Numbered from the stretch's first letter, positions 24,120 through 33,702 are shown. The stretch: 64,000 bases of DNA from Halomonas sp. KG2 (GCA_030440445.1 CP098528.1:1798001-1862000); one strand, 5' to 3'. Program-made: numbers and translations. Notes: generated by a model not told the origin, from the sequence alone.

Positions 24120-24791
24120 ATGAAAATATTAATCATTGAAGATGACCGGGACTTGGCACTGGCTATTTCCGAGTACCTGGAATTGCACCGTGTCGAATGC
24201 GACTTTGCCTATACTGGGGCCAGCGGTATCACCCTGGCGTCCCAGCAGCCTTATGACAGTTTAATCCTGGATAACATGCTGCCGAAGGTGCAGGGCATCG
24301 ATGTTTGTCGGCAATTGAGGGCTAATGGTGTTGATACGCCGATACTGATGCTGACCGCTTGCGATATGGAAGGCGATCAAATGGAGGGGTTTAATGCCGG
24401 TGTCGATGACTATGTCATCAAGCCTTGCACGATGCCGCTACTCTTGGCCCGACTGAATGCGCTGTACCGCCGTCGTCACCCCGAGCGTGAATGTATACGG
24501 ATTGCTGATCTCAGGATCTACCCAAAAGAGCACCGGGCCATTCGTGCTGAGCAGGCGCTGAAGCTGACGCCGACCAGCTGGAAAATTCTGTTATTGCTTG
24601 CCCGTCGATCGCCCGCTGTGGTTTCGAGAAACGAAATTGTGGAGCATGTCTGGCCAGGCGAGGAGGTGGAGGAGGGAACCGTCAACGTGCACTTACACCA
24701 ACTGCGTAAAGTGGTTGATAAACCTTTTGAACAGCTTCTCATTCATACCCATGTCGGGGTTGGGTTGTCGCTGTTTGTGGAGACGCGCTGA
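24120..24791 (+). CDS. OmpR/PhoB-family response regulator
   Basis: 223 residues. The receiver domain has E7-D8-D9, phospho-acceptor D51 (LILDNMLPK), T79 and K101 (VIKPC). The C-terminal winged helix has LTPTSWKILLLLARRSPAVV and EEGTVNVHLHQLRKVVDKP. Its stop overlaps the kinase start (TGATG), so they form one operon. It likely controls the efflux operon directly downstream, where a CTTAA direct repeat with 11-bp period is present. Confidence 0.92.
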   Translation: MKILIIEDDRDLALAISEYLELHRVECDFAYTGASGITLASQQPYDSLILDNMLPKVQGIDVCRQLRANGVDTPILMLTACDMEGDQMEGFNAGVDDYVIKPCTMPLLLARLNALYRRRHPERECIRIADLRIYPKEHRAIRAEQALKLTPTSWKILLLLARRSPAVVSRNEIVEHVWPGEEVEEGTVNVHLHQLRKVVDKPFEQLLIHTHVGVGLSLFVETR

Positions 24792-26110
24792 TGTCTTCCA
24801 ATCCGGTTCGTGGTTTAGCCGCCCAGTCTCGACAGCACTTGCTGTATTTGGCCATTGCCATCTTTATTGGGCAGATTGCGCTGGTCACTATTTTCAGCTT
24901 TTATCAGGTGGGTCAGGCGGCTAAGTATTATATGCATCTTGATGCGATTAAGCTGCAGCAGGCGGCCAATAACAACCCCGACTATGTACTGCCGCAGCGG
25001 GGTGACGTGAGTGCCTACCGGGAGTGGGATGATATTCCCCTAGAGATTCGACAGCTATTTTCTAGCAGTAAAACTCAACCCCTGGAGCCGCTGGAAATAG
25101 AGCGGGTTAATGAGCAGGGTATTCGTGAATACGGTTATTTGCTCTATTCGCAGGTTCAGTCACAAGGGCGGTCTCAAGAGCAGTCTCAAGAGCGTTCCCA
25201 AGAACAGTCTCAAGAACAGCAGGCCGGTGGCCTTTACCTGTTGGAGTTTGAAGAGGCCGACAAGATTGATGCCTTGGCCGAAGCTATTTTCAAGCAGGCA
25301 TTGATCGAGGCTAGCCTAGTGACTGGAGTATTTAGTCTGGTGCTATTTTTGGTTATCTCCTGGCTATTTAAGAGCGCCGTGAAGCCTCTATCGCTACTCG
25401 TGGAGTGGTCAAGCCGGGTCAAGCAGCATCCCGGCAGTGAGATTGATGTTCAGTTCTCAATCAGTGAGCTCAACCAAATTGCCAATCAACTGCTGTCGAC
25501 ACTACAACAGGTAAGAGAATACAACGAACGTGAGCAGCAGTTTTTGCGCCATGCTAGCCACGAGTTGAGAACCCCCCTCGCGATTATTCAGGCCTCCCTG
25601 GATACGTTAGGAGTGAGAACTGCCCCTGAGGATCCTAATTTCCCTTCTCTGTTGCGGGCTAGTCGCGCCTGCGCCAATATGATTTTGTTGTCGGAAGCCC
25701 TTTTGTGGCTGGCACGCCCATCCTCCAGACCTATTGGAAAGTCCATCGTCTGGCCAGGCGCATTGTGTAGCGAACTGTTGGTGGATATGCAGTACTTGGT
25801 TGAGAATAAAAATATTCAGGTGTCGCTTAACGATCAGGTCAGCAGTATCAACATTGAACATGATCTGTTTCGCATTGTACTAGCCAACTTGATCCGTAAT
25901 GCTTTCCAGCACACCAGTAGTGGGACGATTACCCTAGCGATTACAGATAACTCGTTGGTTATTTCAAACCCCGTAGATGCCGCTGGCAAATCTGAAACGG
26001 TCAGCTTCGGATTAGGCCTGCAGTTGGTTGAGCGTATAGCCAACCGGCTTGATTGGCAGTTTGAGTTCGTCCTTGACTACCCGAGGGCTTGCGTAACCCT
26101 ACGCTGGTAA
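24791..26110 (+). CDS. membrane sensor histidine kinase
   Basis: 439 residues. One helix at about 18-40, a periplasmic sensor region to about 174, a second helix at about 175-195, then the dimerisation box FLRHASHELRTPLAI (His257), N-box LANLIRNAFQH and a G-box FGLGLQLVERIA. There is no obvious HAMP domain; the linker is short. The periplasmic region contains a low-complexity SQ(E/G)(Q/R) repeat (124-143). Partner of the response regulator by overlap. Stimulus unknown; neighbours suggest a membrane-active or ester-type toxicant. Confidence 0.9.
   Translation: MSSNPVRGLAAQSRQHLLYLAIAIFIGQIALVTIFSFYQVGQAAKYYMHLDAIKLQQAANNNPDYVLPQRGDVSAYREWDDIPLEIRQLFSSSKTQPLEPLEIERVNEQGIREYGYLLYSQVQSQGRSQEQSQERSQEQSQEQQAGGLYLLEFEEADKIDALAEAIFKQALIEASLVTGVFSLVLFLVISWLFKSAVKPLSLLVEWSSRVKQHPGSEIDVQFSISELNQIANQLLSTLQQVREYNEREQQFLRHASHELRTPLAIIQASLDTLGVRTAPEDPNFPSLLRASRACANMILLSEALLWLARPSSRPIGKSIVWPGALCSELLVDMQYLVENKNIQVSLNDQVSSINIEHDLFRIVLANLIRNAFQHTSSGTITLAITDNSLVISNPVDAAGKSETVSFGLGLQLVERIANRLDWQFEFVLDYPRACVTLRW
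25160..25219 (+). repeat. five 12-bp tandem repeats inside the histidine kinase gene
   Basis: Units such as TCTCAAGAGCAG and TCTCAAGAGCGT encode S-Q-G/E-R/Q five times in the periplasmic sensor region. Twelve-base units keep the frame, so copy number could vary without destroying the protein. Confidence 0.85.
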
Positions 26111-26134
26111 TTATCGCCATTACCACCTAACTAT

Positions 26135-26151
26135 CTTAAGACCCGCTTAAT
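26135..26151 (+). promoter_or_regulatory. candidate response-regulator box upstream of mipA-like gene
   Basis: CTTAAGACCCGCTTAAT is a direct repeat of CTTAA with an 11-bp period, the arrangement bound by OmpR/PhoB-type dimers. Another CTTAAT/ATTAAG inverted pair lies at about 24058-24074, upstream of the response regulator. Inferred from pattern only. Confidence 0.45.
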
Positions 26152-26232
26152 ACCCTCTGTCTGACAATCGACTCCGCAAACATCAGCCTCTCACTTCACC
26201 TTGAGTTACTGATTCAAAACGGAGTCAACCCA

Positions 26233-26991
26233 ATGAAGATTCGTTCTCTCATTCCCCTGGCGACGGCCATTCTGGCCACCTATTCACCCTGGTCCTTCAG
26301 CCAGGAGCAAGAAAGCGCCGACACCTTTGCTATCGGGCTTATTGCCTACACGGAACCGTCCCTTTACGTAGGCGGTAAGGACAATGCAGATCTGCTGCCC
26401 TATATCGAGTGGGAGTCGGACAACTGGTTCTTTCGTGACTATTCACTGGGTAGCTATCTAGCGGGAGGAGACAATTGGGCCTTGTCCGCGGCGATTAGTT
26501 ATGACGCCTTCGGCGATGTTGAGCGGGGTAACAGTCCTGAGCTCAAGGATATGAAGAAACTCGACGACATCTACACTGCCGCAGTGAGTGTCGACTGGTT
26601 TGGTTCACTGGGTTACCTGACATTAGGCTACCGGCAGGATATCTCCGGCAACCATAATGGAGGCTCGGCCGTAATTGGCTACGGTTATCCCCTTGAGTTT
26701 CAGCAATGGCGTATTGAGCCGCATGTTTCACTGACCTACGCGGGCAGTCAGGTAGCACGCTACTACGTTGGAGTCGATGCCGATGATGTGAAGGTAGGGC
26801 GTCCTGCATACCGTCCTGAAGGTGCCTATCAATATCAGGCCGGTATTAGCCTATCCCGTTCGTTTGGCGAATCGCACCGGCTGTTGATTGACTTCAGCCA
26901 GCGCCGTTTTTCCGACGAGGTTCACGATAGTCCTATCGTCGATAATGATCATCTGTGGTCTATCAGCGCAGGCTATCTCTATGCATTTTAG
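26233..26991 (+). CDS. MipA/OmpV-family outer-membrane protein
   Basis: 252 residues with a Sec signal peptide (MKIRSLIPLATAILATYSPW...FSQ). Then comes a series of alternating beta strands ending in the C-terminal aromatic residue (LWSISAGYLYAF) recognised by BamA. FAIGLIAYTEPSLYVGGKDN and LGYRQDISGNHNGGSAVIGY are typical MipA/OmpV features. MipA scaffolds murein enzymes in E. coli, while many relatives are of unknown transport role. First gene of the efflux operon; the adaptor start overlaps its stop. Confidence 0.88.
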   Translation: MKIRSLIPLATAILATYSPWSFSQEQESADTFAIGLIAYTEPSLYVGGKDNADLLPYIEWESDNWFFRDYSLGSYLAGGDNWALSAAISYDAFGDVERGNSPELKDMKKLDDIYTAAVSVDWFGSLGYLTLGYRQDISGNHNGGSAVIGYGYPLEFQQWRIEPHVSLTYAGSQVARYYVGVDADDVKVGRPAYRPEGAYQYQAGISLSRSFGESHRLLIDFSQRRFSDEVHDSPIVDNDHLWSISAGYLYAF

Positions 26992-28120
26992 AAGGCTGCT
27001 CAACAGCCGCGTTCTGGCCTTGCTTCTGGCAATTGGCATCCTGTTAGCCGTCACTGGGCTGCTTGCTGAAGTTGAGAGCCCTAGCGAGGTTGAGCAACGC
27101 AACCAGGCACCGCTTCCGCCCCTCGTCAGCGTAGAGCAAGTCAGCCGTGGTGAGCAGCCTGTGCAGGTTGAAGCCTATGCCGAGGTGACGTCACGTTGGG
27201 CAGTCGAACTGAAAGCGCAAGTCAGTGGTGCTGTTGTTAGGGTGCATGACCGCGCCTTGGCTGGCAGTCGCGTTAGTGAGGGAGAGCCACTGGTGGTCAT
27301 TGACGATACCCGCTATCAGGCAGAACGGGCTGATGCCGAGCGCTTGTTCCGTGAGGCGGAGCTGGAGCAGGAGCGGGCGGGATACGCTACCCAGGTGGCC
27401 AGGCGGCAGTTTGCAAGTGCCAGAGAACAACCGCCCAATGATTTGGCTCTGCACCTTCCTCAACGCCATATTGCCGATGCTGCGGTTGAAGCTGCCAGAG
27501 CCCGTGTTGATATGGCGCAGCGGGAACTCGACCAAACGGTGATAAGAGCGCCCTATAGCGGCTTTATTGTCGAGCGCTATGTCAGCCCGGGGCAAATGCT
27601 AATGGCAGGGGATCCGGTCGCTCGGCTGATAGGTGATGCTCACTATGAGCTGGCAGCCAGTATCAGCAAGAGCGACTGGCAACGGCTTAATCATCCAATC
27701 CAGGGACAAAAAGTAGTGCTCTACAACGACCTGGGCCAGCCCATTGGCGAGGCAGACATACGTGAGGGCGGTGGCTATCTTGATGCTACAACACGCCACT
27801 ATATTGTGCATCTCGATCTCCAAAGTGCCGAGACTGCTGTTCTGGCAGGCGACTTCGTTAAAGCTAGCTTTCAAGGCCGCATAGAGGAAAATACCCTCAG
27901 CATCCCTGCATCGGCACTGACGGTCGATGGCTCGATCTGGTGGGTTGAAGAGGGCAGCAGTACCTTAGCTCGCAGCGTAGTCGATGTGTTGTCCCACCGC
28001 GATGACCGCGTGCTGGTAAGAGCGCCGACCGATAACGATCAATGGCAAATCGTTGCTGTCCCGCTGTCCTCCTATCTACCGGGGCAGCGTGTACGGACAA
28101 CCATCGGTGAGGCTTGGTGA
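26981..28120 (+). CDS. RND efflux periplasmic adaptor (membrane fusion protein)
   Basis: 379 residues from MHFRRLLNSRVLALLLAIGI, an N-terminal membrane anchor. It has the split lipoyl/biotinyl halves (VELKAQVSGAVVRVHDRALAG...; TVIRAPYSGFIVERYVSPG), a helical hairpin rich in Ala/Arg/Glu between them, then beta-barrel and membrane-proximal domains. The ATG at 26981 overlaps the mipA-like stop; the frame extends further upstream, but inside that gene. Partners the RND pump that starts one base into its stop (TGATG). Confidence 0.9.
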   Translation: MHFRRLLNSRVLALLLAIGILLAVTGLLAEVESPSEVEQRNQAPLPPLVSVEQVSRGEQPVQVEAYAEVTSRWAVELKAQVSGAVVRVHDRALAGSRVSEGEPLVVIDDTRYQAERADAERLFREAELEQERAGYATQVARRQFASAREQPPNDLALHLPQRHIADAAVEAARARVDMAQRELDQTVIRAPYSGFIVERYVSPGQMLMAGDPVARLIGDAHYELAASISKSDWQRLNHPIQGQKVVLYNDLGQPIGEADIREGGGYLDATTRHYIVHLDLQSAETAVLAGDFVKASFQGRIEENTLSIPASALTVDGSIWWVEEGSSTLARSVVDVLSHRDDRVLVRAPTDNDQWQIVAVPLSSYLPGQRVRTTIGEAW

Positions 28121-31100
28121 TGCACGTACTGACCGCTTGGTTTATCCGTAATCCGGTTGCCGCTAATCTACTGATGGCCTTTATCCTGATAGTGGGCCTA
28201 GTCACACTGAACAACATGCGTATAGAGGGCTTTCCCCGCGTCGAGCCGGATAGCATTACTATTACTACCGTGTTTCCAGGCGCACCTCCCAACAAGGTCG
28301 ATGCCCTGGTCAGCCAGAAAATTGAAACGGCTTTAGAGGGCTTGGAAGGGGTTCGCAGCCTTTCAGCGGTCTCCAGCGATGGCCTTTCTACAATTACGCT
28401 TAGACGAGCCAGTGGGCAAAGCCTTGATAGGCTGCTGGATAAGGTGCGGTTGCGAATGGATAGCGGGATCGAGTTACCCGCCAGGGCCGAAAGGCCGCAA
28501 ATCGACGCCAGCGCCTTTGACTATCCGGCGCTCTATATCAACGTTTACGGTGATGCTGAGCAGGCTACCCTACATGAGCTTGCCAAGCGGTTAAGGCGGG
28601 CGCTCCTGGCCCAGCCTGAACTATCCAGATTGAATGTCTGGGGACTGCATAAACAGGAGCTGCGCATTGAAGTCGACAGCCGGAAGTTACGCCAGCTAAA
28701 CCTGACCGTGCCCGATGTGATGGAACGTATTCGTGCCAGTTCGCTGGAATTTCAGGCTGGTTCCCTGAGAACTAGCGCGGGTCGAATCTATATCAGAACC
28801 GATGGTGAGTCTGAGTATGCGCCCGAATTCGGGACCATTTCCATCGTCAAGGAGCATAACGGCGATCAAGTATTGCTACGGGACATCGCCGCTATCCAGG
28901 ATACAACAGTCGAGGGTGACTATCGGTTTCGGTTTAATGGTCAGCCCACTTCGGGCATGGAAATATTAGTGGGTCAGCGTGAAAATCTGCTGCGTATTTC
29001 CGACGTTACTCATGATGTGCTGCGTGACTTTCGCCGCCAATTGCCCCAGGGAGTTGAGGTGGTCGCCTGGGGCGATAGCGCTGACTACATCGCCGACCGT
29101 CTGGCCCTGCTAACCAAAAATGGTCTGCAAGGTTTAGTGCTGGTTGTGCTAATCCTAGCCCTGTTTCTTGATGTGAAACTCGCTTTTTGGGTGGCGATGG
29201 GGATTCCCGTGTCGGTATTGGGCGCTATCGCCGTGTCCGGCACTGGTTGGGTGGATTACTCGCTGAATGATATCACCACGTTCGGTTTCATTCTGGCGTT
29301 GGGTATCCTGGTTGATGACGCTGTGGTCGTCGGGGAAAGCGTGTTCGAGCAGCGCCGTCTCAATCATAATCCCATCGCCGCCACTGAGGCTGGAGTGGCC
29401 AGGGTTTCGGTGGCCACCGTTTTCGGTGTGCTGACCACCATTGCCGCTTTTTTCCCGCTGCTGATCCTCGATAATCCCTTAGGTAAAGTGCTAGCGAGCT
29501 TTTCGGGGGTGGTCATTCTCGCGCTGCTGTTTTCACTGTTGGAAAGTAAGTTCATTTTACCTGTCCATCTTGCCAGCATTGATATTGGCAAGCCCCCTCG
29601 GTGGATAATTGCTCGTCTCTGGCAGTCGGTGCAACTGAGCGCCCAAACTGTGTTGTTTTTCCTGCGCGACCGCTGCTACGTGCCCCTGCTCAGGTTGACT
29701 GTCCGTCACCGCTATGCCGTGCTTATCCTTTTTATCAGCGTCGCGATATTCGTCTTGGGACTAACCATGAAAGGGTTGGTGAAAAGCGTGTTCTTCCCAG
29801 AGGTGCCCGGCCAGGTTGTCAGCATAACGCTGGAGATGGACCCTGGGGCGCCGTTTGAGCTGACCCGCGCCAATGTTGAGCGTATCCGCCGCGAGGGGGA
29901 CGCTGTCAATGCGCTATTGCAACAGCAATATGGTCTGGATCAACTCCCTGTGCGAACTATCTTTGAAGCGATTAGCAGTGCTGAATCCGCCAGTATTTAT
30001 GCGGAGCTAACGCCGGTGGCAGAGCGTCCAGGCATCGATGTCCAAGACGTTATTCAACGCTGGCGCCAGCAGGTTGGCCTGCTTGAAGGAAGCCTTGAAT
30101 TACACTTTACGGGCTCTGAAGAGGTGGGTGGCGGTTTTCAGATTAAATTGACCAGTGGCGACCAAGCGACGTTGGTTGCGGCTGGCGACGTGCTCAAGGA
30201 TTACCTGGGTAGTATTGATGGGGTGCATAACCCTCGTGACTCGATGGCTGGGGCACAGAGCGAACTTATGGTCACGCTTAAACCCACCGCCGAGAGCCTG
30301 GGATTTGATCAACAGACCCTCGCGATGCAGGTGGGGTCTGCTTTCGGCGGCGCTGAGGTGCAGAAAGTTCAGCGTGATAACACTGAGCTAACGGTCCTGG
30401 TGCAATATGTTATTGAGCAACGCAATACAATGGATGACCTATTGCAATCCCACGTCCGCAACCACCAGGGCCAGTGGTTTTTGCTCGCTGACATTGCCGA
30501 CGTTGAGCGGGTTCTCAAGCCCAAGGCGCTGTACAGGGAAAACAACAACTGGGTCAATCTGGTCTCGGCAACCATTGATCGTAACGTGGTTGCCCCTGAG
30601 GAGGTGGCACGGGCCGTGTTGAGCCAACTTGTGCCACAGCTCCAGCAGCAGTACCCGGACTTGGCGGTTCGTCCTGGAGGCGAGCTGGAAGAAATGGGTG
30701 AACTGCAGGGTGGTCTAAAGAAAGCGCTATTAATCGCTATGGTACTGATCTATGTGCTCATGGCGGTGCCGCTAAAATCCTACTGGCAACCCTTTATTAT
30801 CCTGGCAATTATCCCGTTCGGTTTTGTTGGCGCCATTCTCGGCCACCTGTATCTCGACCTAGCCCTGTCGTTGCTATCGATGTTCGGCATGTTAGCCCTG
30901 GCCGGCGTGGTCGTGAACGATAGTCTGGTGATGCTGAGCCGCCACAACGAGCTTGTGGCCGACGGCATGGCTCCCTATGACGCTATTCAGGCTGCGGCCA
31001 CGAGCCGGTTTCGGGCGATTTTTCTCACCACAACCACCACGGTGATTGGGTTGCTACCGCTGCTCTCAGAAACCTCTGAACAGGCCCAATACCTGAAGCC

Positions 31101-31260
31101 TGCTGCGGCCTCGCTAGCCTTTGGCGAGCTATTCTCCACCGTTCTAATGCTATTCCTGGTACCTGTGCTAATGGCTATTACCCAGGATCTGAAACGAATC
31201 CTCCAGGTCGCTCCGTCAAACAAACCGCCCAAGGACCCCCAATGCCACTCTTCTCAGTAA
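28120..31260 (+). CDS. RND efflux transporter permease (HAE1-like)
   Basis: 1046 residues with the standard 12-helix, two-large-loop layout. It opens VLTAWFIRNPVAANLLMAFI and has VFPGAPPNKVDALV. The transmembrane-4 proton relay is LGILVDDAVVVGES (Asp-Asp). SLLSMFGMLALAGVVVNDSLVM occurs late. Inner-membrane trimer that exports drugs, solvents or lipids using the proton gradient. No TolC-like outer-membrane factor is encoded nearby; the MipA/OmpV protein replaces it in the operon, or a genomic TolC is used. The hydrolase gene overlaps its end. Confidence 0.92.
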   Translation: MHVLTAWFIRNPVAANLLMAFILIVGLVTLNNMRIEGFPRVEPDSITITTVFPGAPPNKVDALVSQKIETALEGLEGVRSLSAVSSDGLSTITLRRASGQSLDRLLDKVRLRMDSGIELPARAERPQIDASAFDYPALYINVYGDAEQATLHELAKRLRRALLAQPELSRLNVWGLHKQELRIEVDSRKLRQLNLTVPDVMERIRASSLEFQAGSLRTSAGRIYIRTDGESEYAPEFGTISIVKEHNGDQVLLRDIAAIQDTTVEGDYRFRFNGQPTSGMEILVGQRENLLRISDVTHDVLRDFRRQLPQGVEVVAWGDSADYIADRLALLTKNGLQGLVLVVLILALFLDVKLAFWVAMGIPVSVLGAIAVSGTGWVDYSLNDITTFGFILALGILVDDAVVVGESVFEQRRLNHNPIAATEAGVARVSVATVFGVLTTIAAFFPLLILDNPLGKVLASFSGVVILALLFSLLESKFILPVHLASIDIGKPPRWIIARLWQSVQLSAQTVLFFLRDRCYVPLLRLTVRHRYAVLILFISVAIFVLGLTMKGLVKSVFFPEVPGQVVSITLEMDPGAPFELTRANVERIRREGDAVNALLQQQYGLDQLPVRTIFEAISSAESASIYAELTPVAERPGIDVQDVIQRWRQQVGLLEGSLELHFTGSEEVGGGFQIKLTSGDQATLVAAGDVLKDYLGSIDGVHNPRDSMAGAQSELMVTLKPTAESLGFDQQTLAMQVGSAFGGAEVQKVQRDNTELTVLVQYVIEQRNTMDDLLQSHVRNHQGQWFLLADIADVERVLKPKALYRENNNWVNLVSATIDRNVVAPEEVARAVLSQLVPQLQQQYPDLAVRPGGELEEMGELQGGLKKALLIAMVLIYVLMAVPLKSYWQPFIILAIIPFGFVGAILGHLYLDLALSLLSMFGMLALAGVVVNDSLVMLSRHNELVADGMAPYDAIQAAATSRFRAIFLTTTTTVIGLLPLLSETSEQAQYLKPAAASLAFGELFSTVLMLFLVPVLMAITQDLKRILQVAPSNKPPKDPQCHSSQ

Positions 31261-32342
31261 GTGCTAAGAGCACAAGTGCTAGGCGTATTGCTGTTGTCTT
31301 GCTGCTGTTATGCCTGGGCTTAGGCGCGATTTTTATTATCGCTGATGATGATCCCTTGGTGCGTAGGGAGATCAGTTTCGTTCACGCTGGTCATACCCTG
31401 AAAGGCGTATTGGTACTGCCAAGCTCGACGGCTATGCCTGATTCATGCGTAGTTTTTGTTCACGGCTCCGGCGATATGCCGCGCGATGCTTATGGCTACT
31501 ACGAACCTCTTTGGCGTCTGTTTGCGGAGCAAGGATGGTGCTCGCTGTCCTGGGACAAACCCGGGGTGGGTGAGTCCGAAGGCGATTGGCGACTGCAGTC
31601 AATGGCAGATCGGGCCGATGAAGTTGCTGCGGCTATTGAATTTCTGCATACACACGTTGGCCTGGGGGAGAGGCAAACTGGCTTGATTGGTTTTAGTCAG
31701 GCGGGCTGGGTGCTGCCCAAGGTCGCTAACTTGCGCGATGATATTACCTTCCTGATCTCGGTGTCGGGCGCGGTCAATTGGATGGATCAATCGCGTTATT
31801 CTGGACGTCAACGCATGATCGCAAAAGGCCTGACGGAACAGGAGATCAAGGCGGAAGAGTATGCCGCTGACCAGGTCAACGCATTAATACAGCGCAATGC
31901 ACCTTATGCAACCTATTTGGAGCATATCGAAGGTGAGGTAGACGTTAAGCCAATGAGTGAAGCTTTCTGGGGCTTCGCGAAACGCAACTGGCAAGCCGAT
32001 GTGCGTAGCGACCTGCAGGCTATCAACGTGCCTATGTTGGCGCTCTTTGGCTCGCATGATGCCTATGTCGATCCGATTTCCAGCGCGACTACCTATCGTC
32101 AACTGCTTGAGCGTTCAGCCACGCCGTTCTTCGAAGTTCGCCGCGTCGACGACGCTGACCATAGCCTGATGAAGTCAGATCAGGTGAAACCTGACCATCA
32201 AGGCATGGATGCTTGGCTGAAGCTGTCCAAAATCTGGTTTCTTGGTGACGCTATTTTCGCCGACGGTGTGCTCGACTGCCTAGCCAACTGGCTGGATAGA
32301 TTCCCCAAGGCGGACGCCCAGCCCACATCCGAAGGTAGCTAG
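31242..32342 (+). CDS. membrane-anchored alpha/beta hydrolase
   Basis: 366 residues. The N-terminal hydrophobic helix (IAVVLLLLCLGLGAIFIIA) is an uncleaved anchor or signal peptide. The catalytic core shows CVVFVHGSGDMPRDAYGYY (oxyanion), GLIGFSQAGWVLP (Ser nucleophile in GFSQAG), LFGSHDAYVDP (Asp) and DDADHSLM (His). It resembles periplasmic esterases/peptidases. Being the last gene of the two-component/RND operon and overlapping the pump gene by 19 bases, it may hydrolyse the compound that the pump exports. Confidence 0.85.
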   Translation: MPLFSVSAKSTSARRIAVVLLLLCLGLGAIFIIADDDPLVRREISFVHAGHTLKGVLVLPSSTAMPDSCVVFVHGSGDMPRDAYGYYEPLWRLFAEQGWCSLSWDKPGVGESEGDWRLQSMADRADEVAAAIEFLHTHVGLGERQTGLIGFSQAGWVLPKVANLRDDITFLISVSGAVNWMDQSRYSGRQRMIAKGLTEQEIKAEEYAADQVNALIQRNAPYATYLEHIEGEVDVKPMSEAFWGFAKRNWQADVRSDLQAINVPMLALFGSHDAYVDPISSATTYRQLLERSATPFFEVRRVDDADHSLMKSDQVKPDHQGMDAWLKLSKIWFLGDAIFADGVLDCLANWLDRFPKADAQPTSEGS

Positions 32343-32376
32343 CCGAATGCAGCCGAAGGGTATCGTAAATCGCTGG

Positions 32377-32973
32377 CTAGGCTAAATCTGCGATTTTTAA
32401 CACCATGGTGGTTGACCCGCTAAAGCCGACTAGCCATTTCAAGTAGGGAAAGTCGTCGTGTTTTGCGGCCACAAACCCCTTGGATTCGTACAGTTTTTTT
32501 GCTCTTGGGTTGCTATCGATTACGTCTAAGCGAACCGTCTTGAAACCGTTATCCATCGCGTGTGCAATAATGCTATCCAGGAGTCTGGAGCCTATGCCTT
32601 GCCCTCGGAACCGGCTATCGACAGCAATCCCATCCATGACCAGTTCTTGAGATTTTGGCTGGCGCTCGAACAGGCTGAACACCAAGCATGCCCAAAGCCC
32701 TTTTGTTAAGCCAAGTTCGTCTATCAGCTGTTTCATACCGATGCCGCCCGTTAGCGAACCATTCGGCTGCTGAAACCCTGCTAGCCCAATGACCTCATCT
32801 TCACAGATGGCAGTAAAAGAGAACTCAGGGACAAAACAGTGGGAGAGCAACTTGATGCGTTGTGCCTTGTCAGGTATTGCGCTAGTAAATTTAGCGCCGA
32901 ACGCTTCCTCGTAAAGCCTCGCGACAGGTCCTGCTTTCTCAAGACTAAAGCCTTTCTGTATCAGAAAGTTCAT
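32377..32973 (-). CDS. GNAT N-acetyltransferase
   Basis: 198 residues. Motif A is MDGIAVDSRFRGQGIGSRLLDSI (acetyl-CoA loop RGQGIG), with LDVIDSNPRAKKLYESKGFV as motif B. The N-terminal part (KAGPVARLYEEAFGAKF) is longer than usual. Substrate unknown. Single minus-strand gene converging on the hydrolase operon. Confidence 0.82.
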   Translation of the reverse strand: MNFLIQKGFSLEKAGPVARLYEEAFGAKFTSAIPDKAQRIKLLSHCFVPEFSFTAICEDEVIGLAGFQQPNGSLTGGIGMKQLIDELGLTKGLWACLVFSLFERQPKSQELVMDGIAVDSRFRGQGIGSRLLDSIIAHAMDNGFKTVRLDVIDSNPRAKKLYESKGFVAAKHDDFPYLKWLVGFSGSTTMVLKIADLA

Positions 32974-33279
32974 TGGCGAAATCCTGGGTTGAAAGAGCTG
33001 TTGTCGAGTGAAGATCCGCAGTAGATAGCAACTAGGGGGGTGTACCTCTCGGAAAACGTCACAAGGAAGTGAAAAGCCACCTTGCTGATATCGAAAGCTG
33101 TAAAATGATCACCCGATGATGCGCTATCAAAGGCTATAATAGCGTGATTATGGTGGAATACCGCTATCGTGACTTTTATCTGTCGGGCTGACTTTTAAAG
33201 TTTTTATCGAAAATATCTAGATAAGTCGGCTTGTTGGTTGATTTTGTTGTTTGTTTTAATGAAAGGAAGGTGGTTGGTA
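32974..33279. other. gene-free stretch upstream of GNAT and TPR genes
   Basis: About 300 bases without a believable frame. It separates divergent genes and should carry both promoters. A short inverted repeat (ATAGCG / CGCTAT, near 33140-33170) is the only structure noticed. Confidence 0.4.
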
Positions 33280-33702
33280 ATGATTAACACCAAAATATAT
33301 AAAGCGGTTTATGAACTAGCTGAACGGCTAATGAAAGCCGCGGCTAAAGATGACAGATAAGCATTTGAGCCGCTCTATGCCGAGTTGCAGGCGATTTGCA
33401 CCGACAACGAAAACACCGATAAAGATCACCCAGAGCAGTGGGAAACCTTGGCTGACTTTACCGAAGAGTTAGAGGATGCACTGCCGATTTACCAAAAGGC
33501 GCTTGAGAAAGCCATTGCTAAGAACTCGAAAGACCATATGGCCTCTATCGGTTTTTCCATGGCGACGTTGCAAGTACAGTTAGGTCAAACGGATGACGCC
33601 ATCGAAAGATTGCAACATGCCAAAGCCAGCGCCGATGGCATTGAAGATGACGAGCTGAAAGCGGAAATCGATCAGCTGCTTGAAACGCTAACGACCCACT
33701 AG
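33280..33702 (+). pseudogene. tetratricopeptide-like protein with an internal stop codon
   Basis: From ATG 33280 the frame reads MINTKIYKAVYELAERLMKA...AAKDDR, hits TAA at 33358-33360, then continues in the same frame AFEPLYAELQAICTDNENTD...EQWETLADFTEELEDALPIYQ and two helical pairs typical of TPR (KALEKAIAKNSKDHMASIGF; LQVQLGQTDDAIERLQHA). A single sense-to-stop change explains it. The downstream part might still be made from the TTG at 33385, giving a 105-residue protein. It is 10 bases before the yehS-like gene. Confidence 0.7.
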
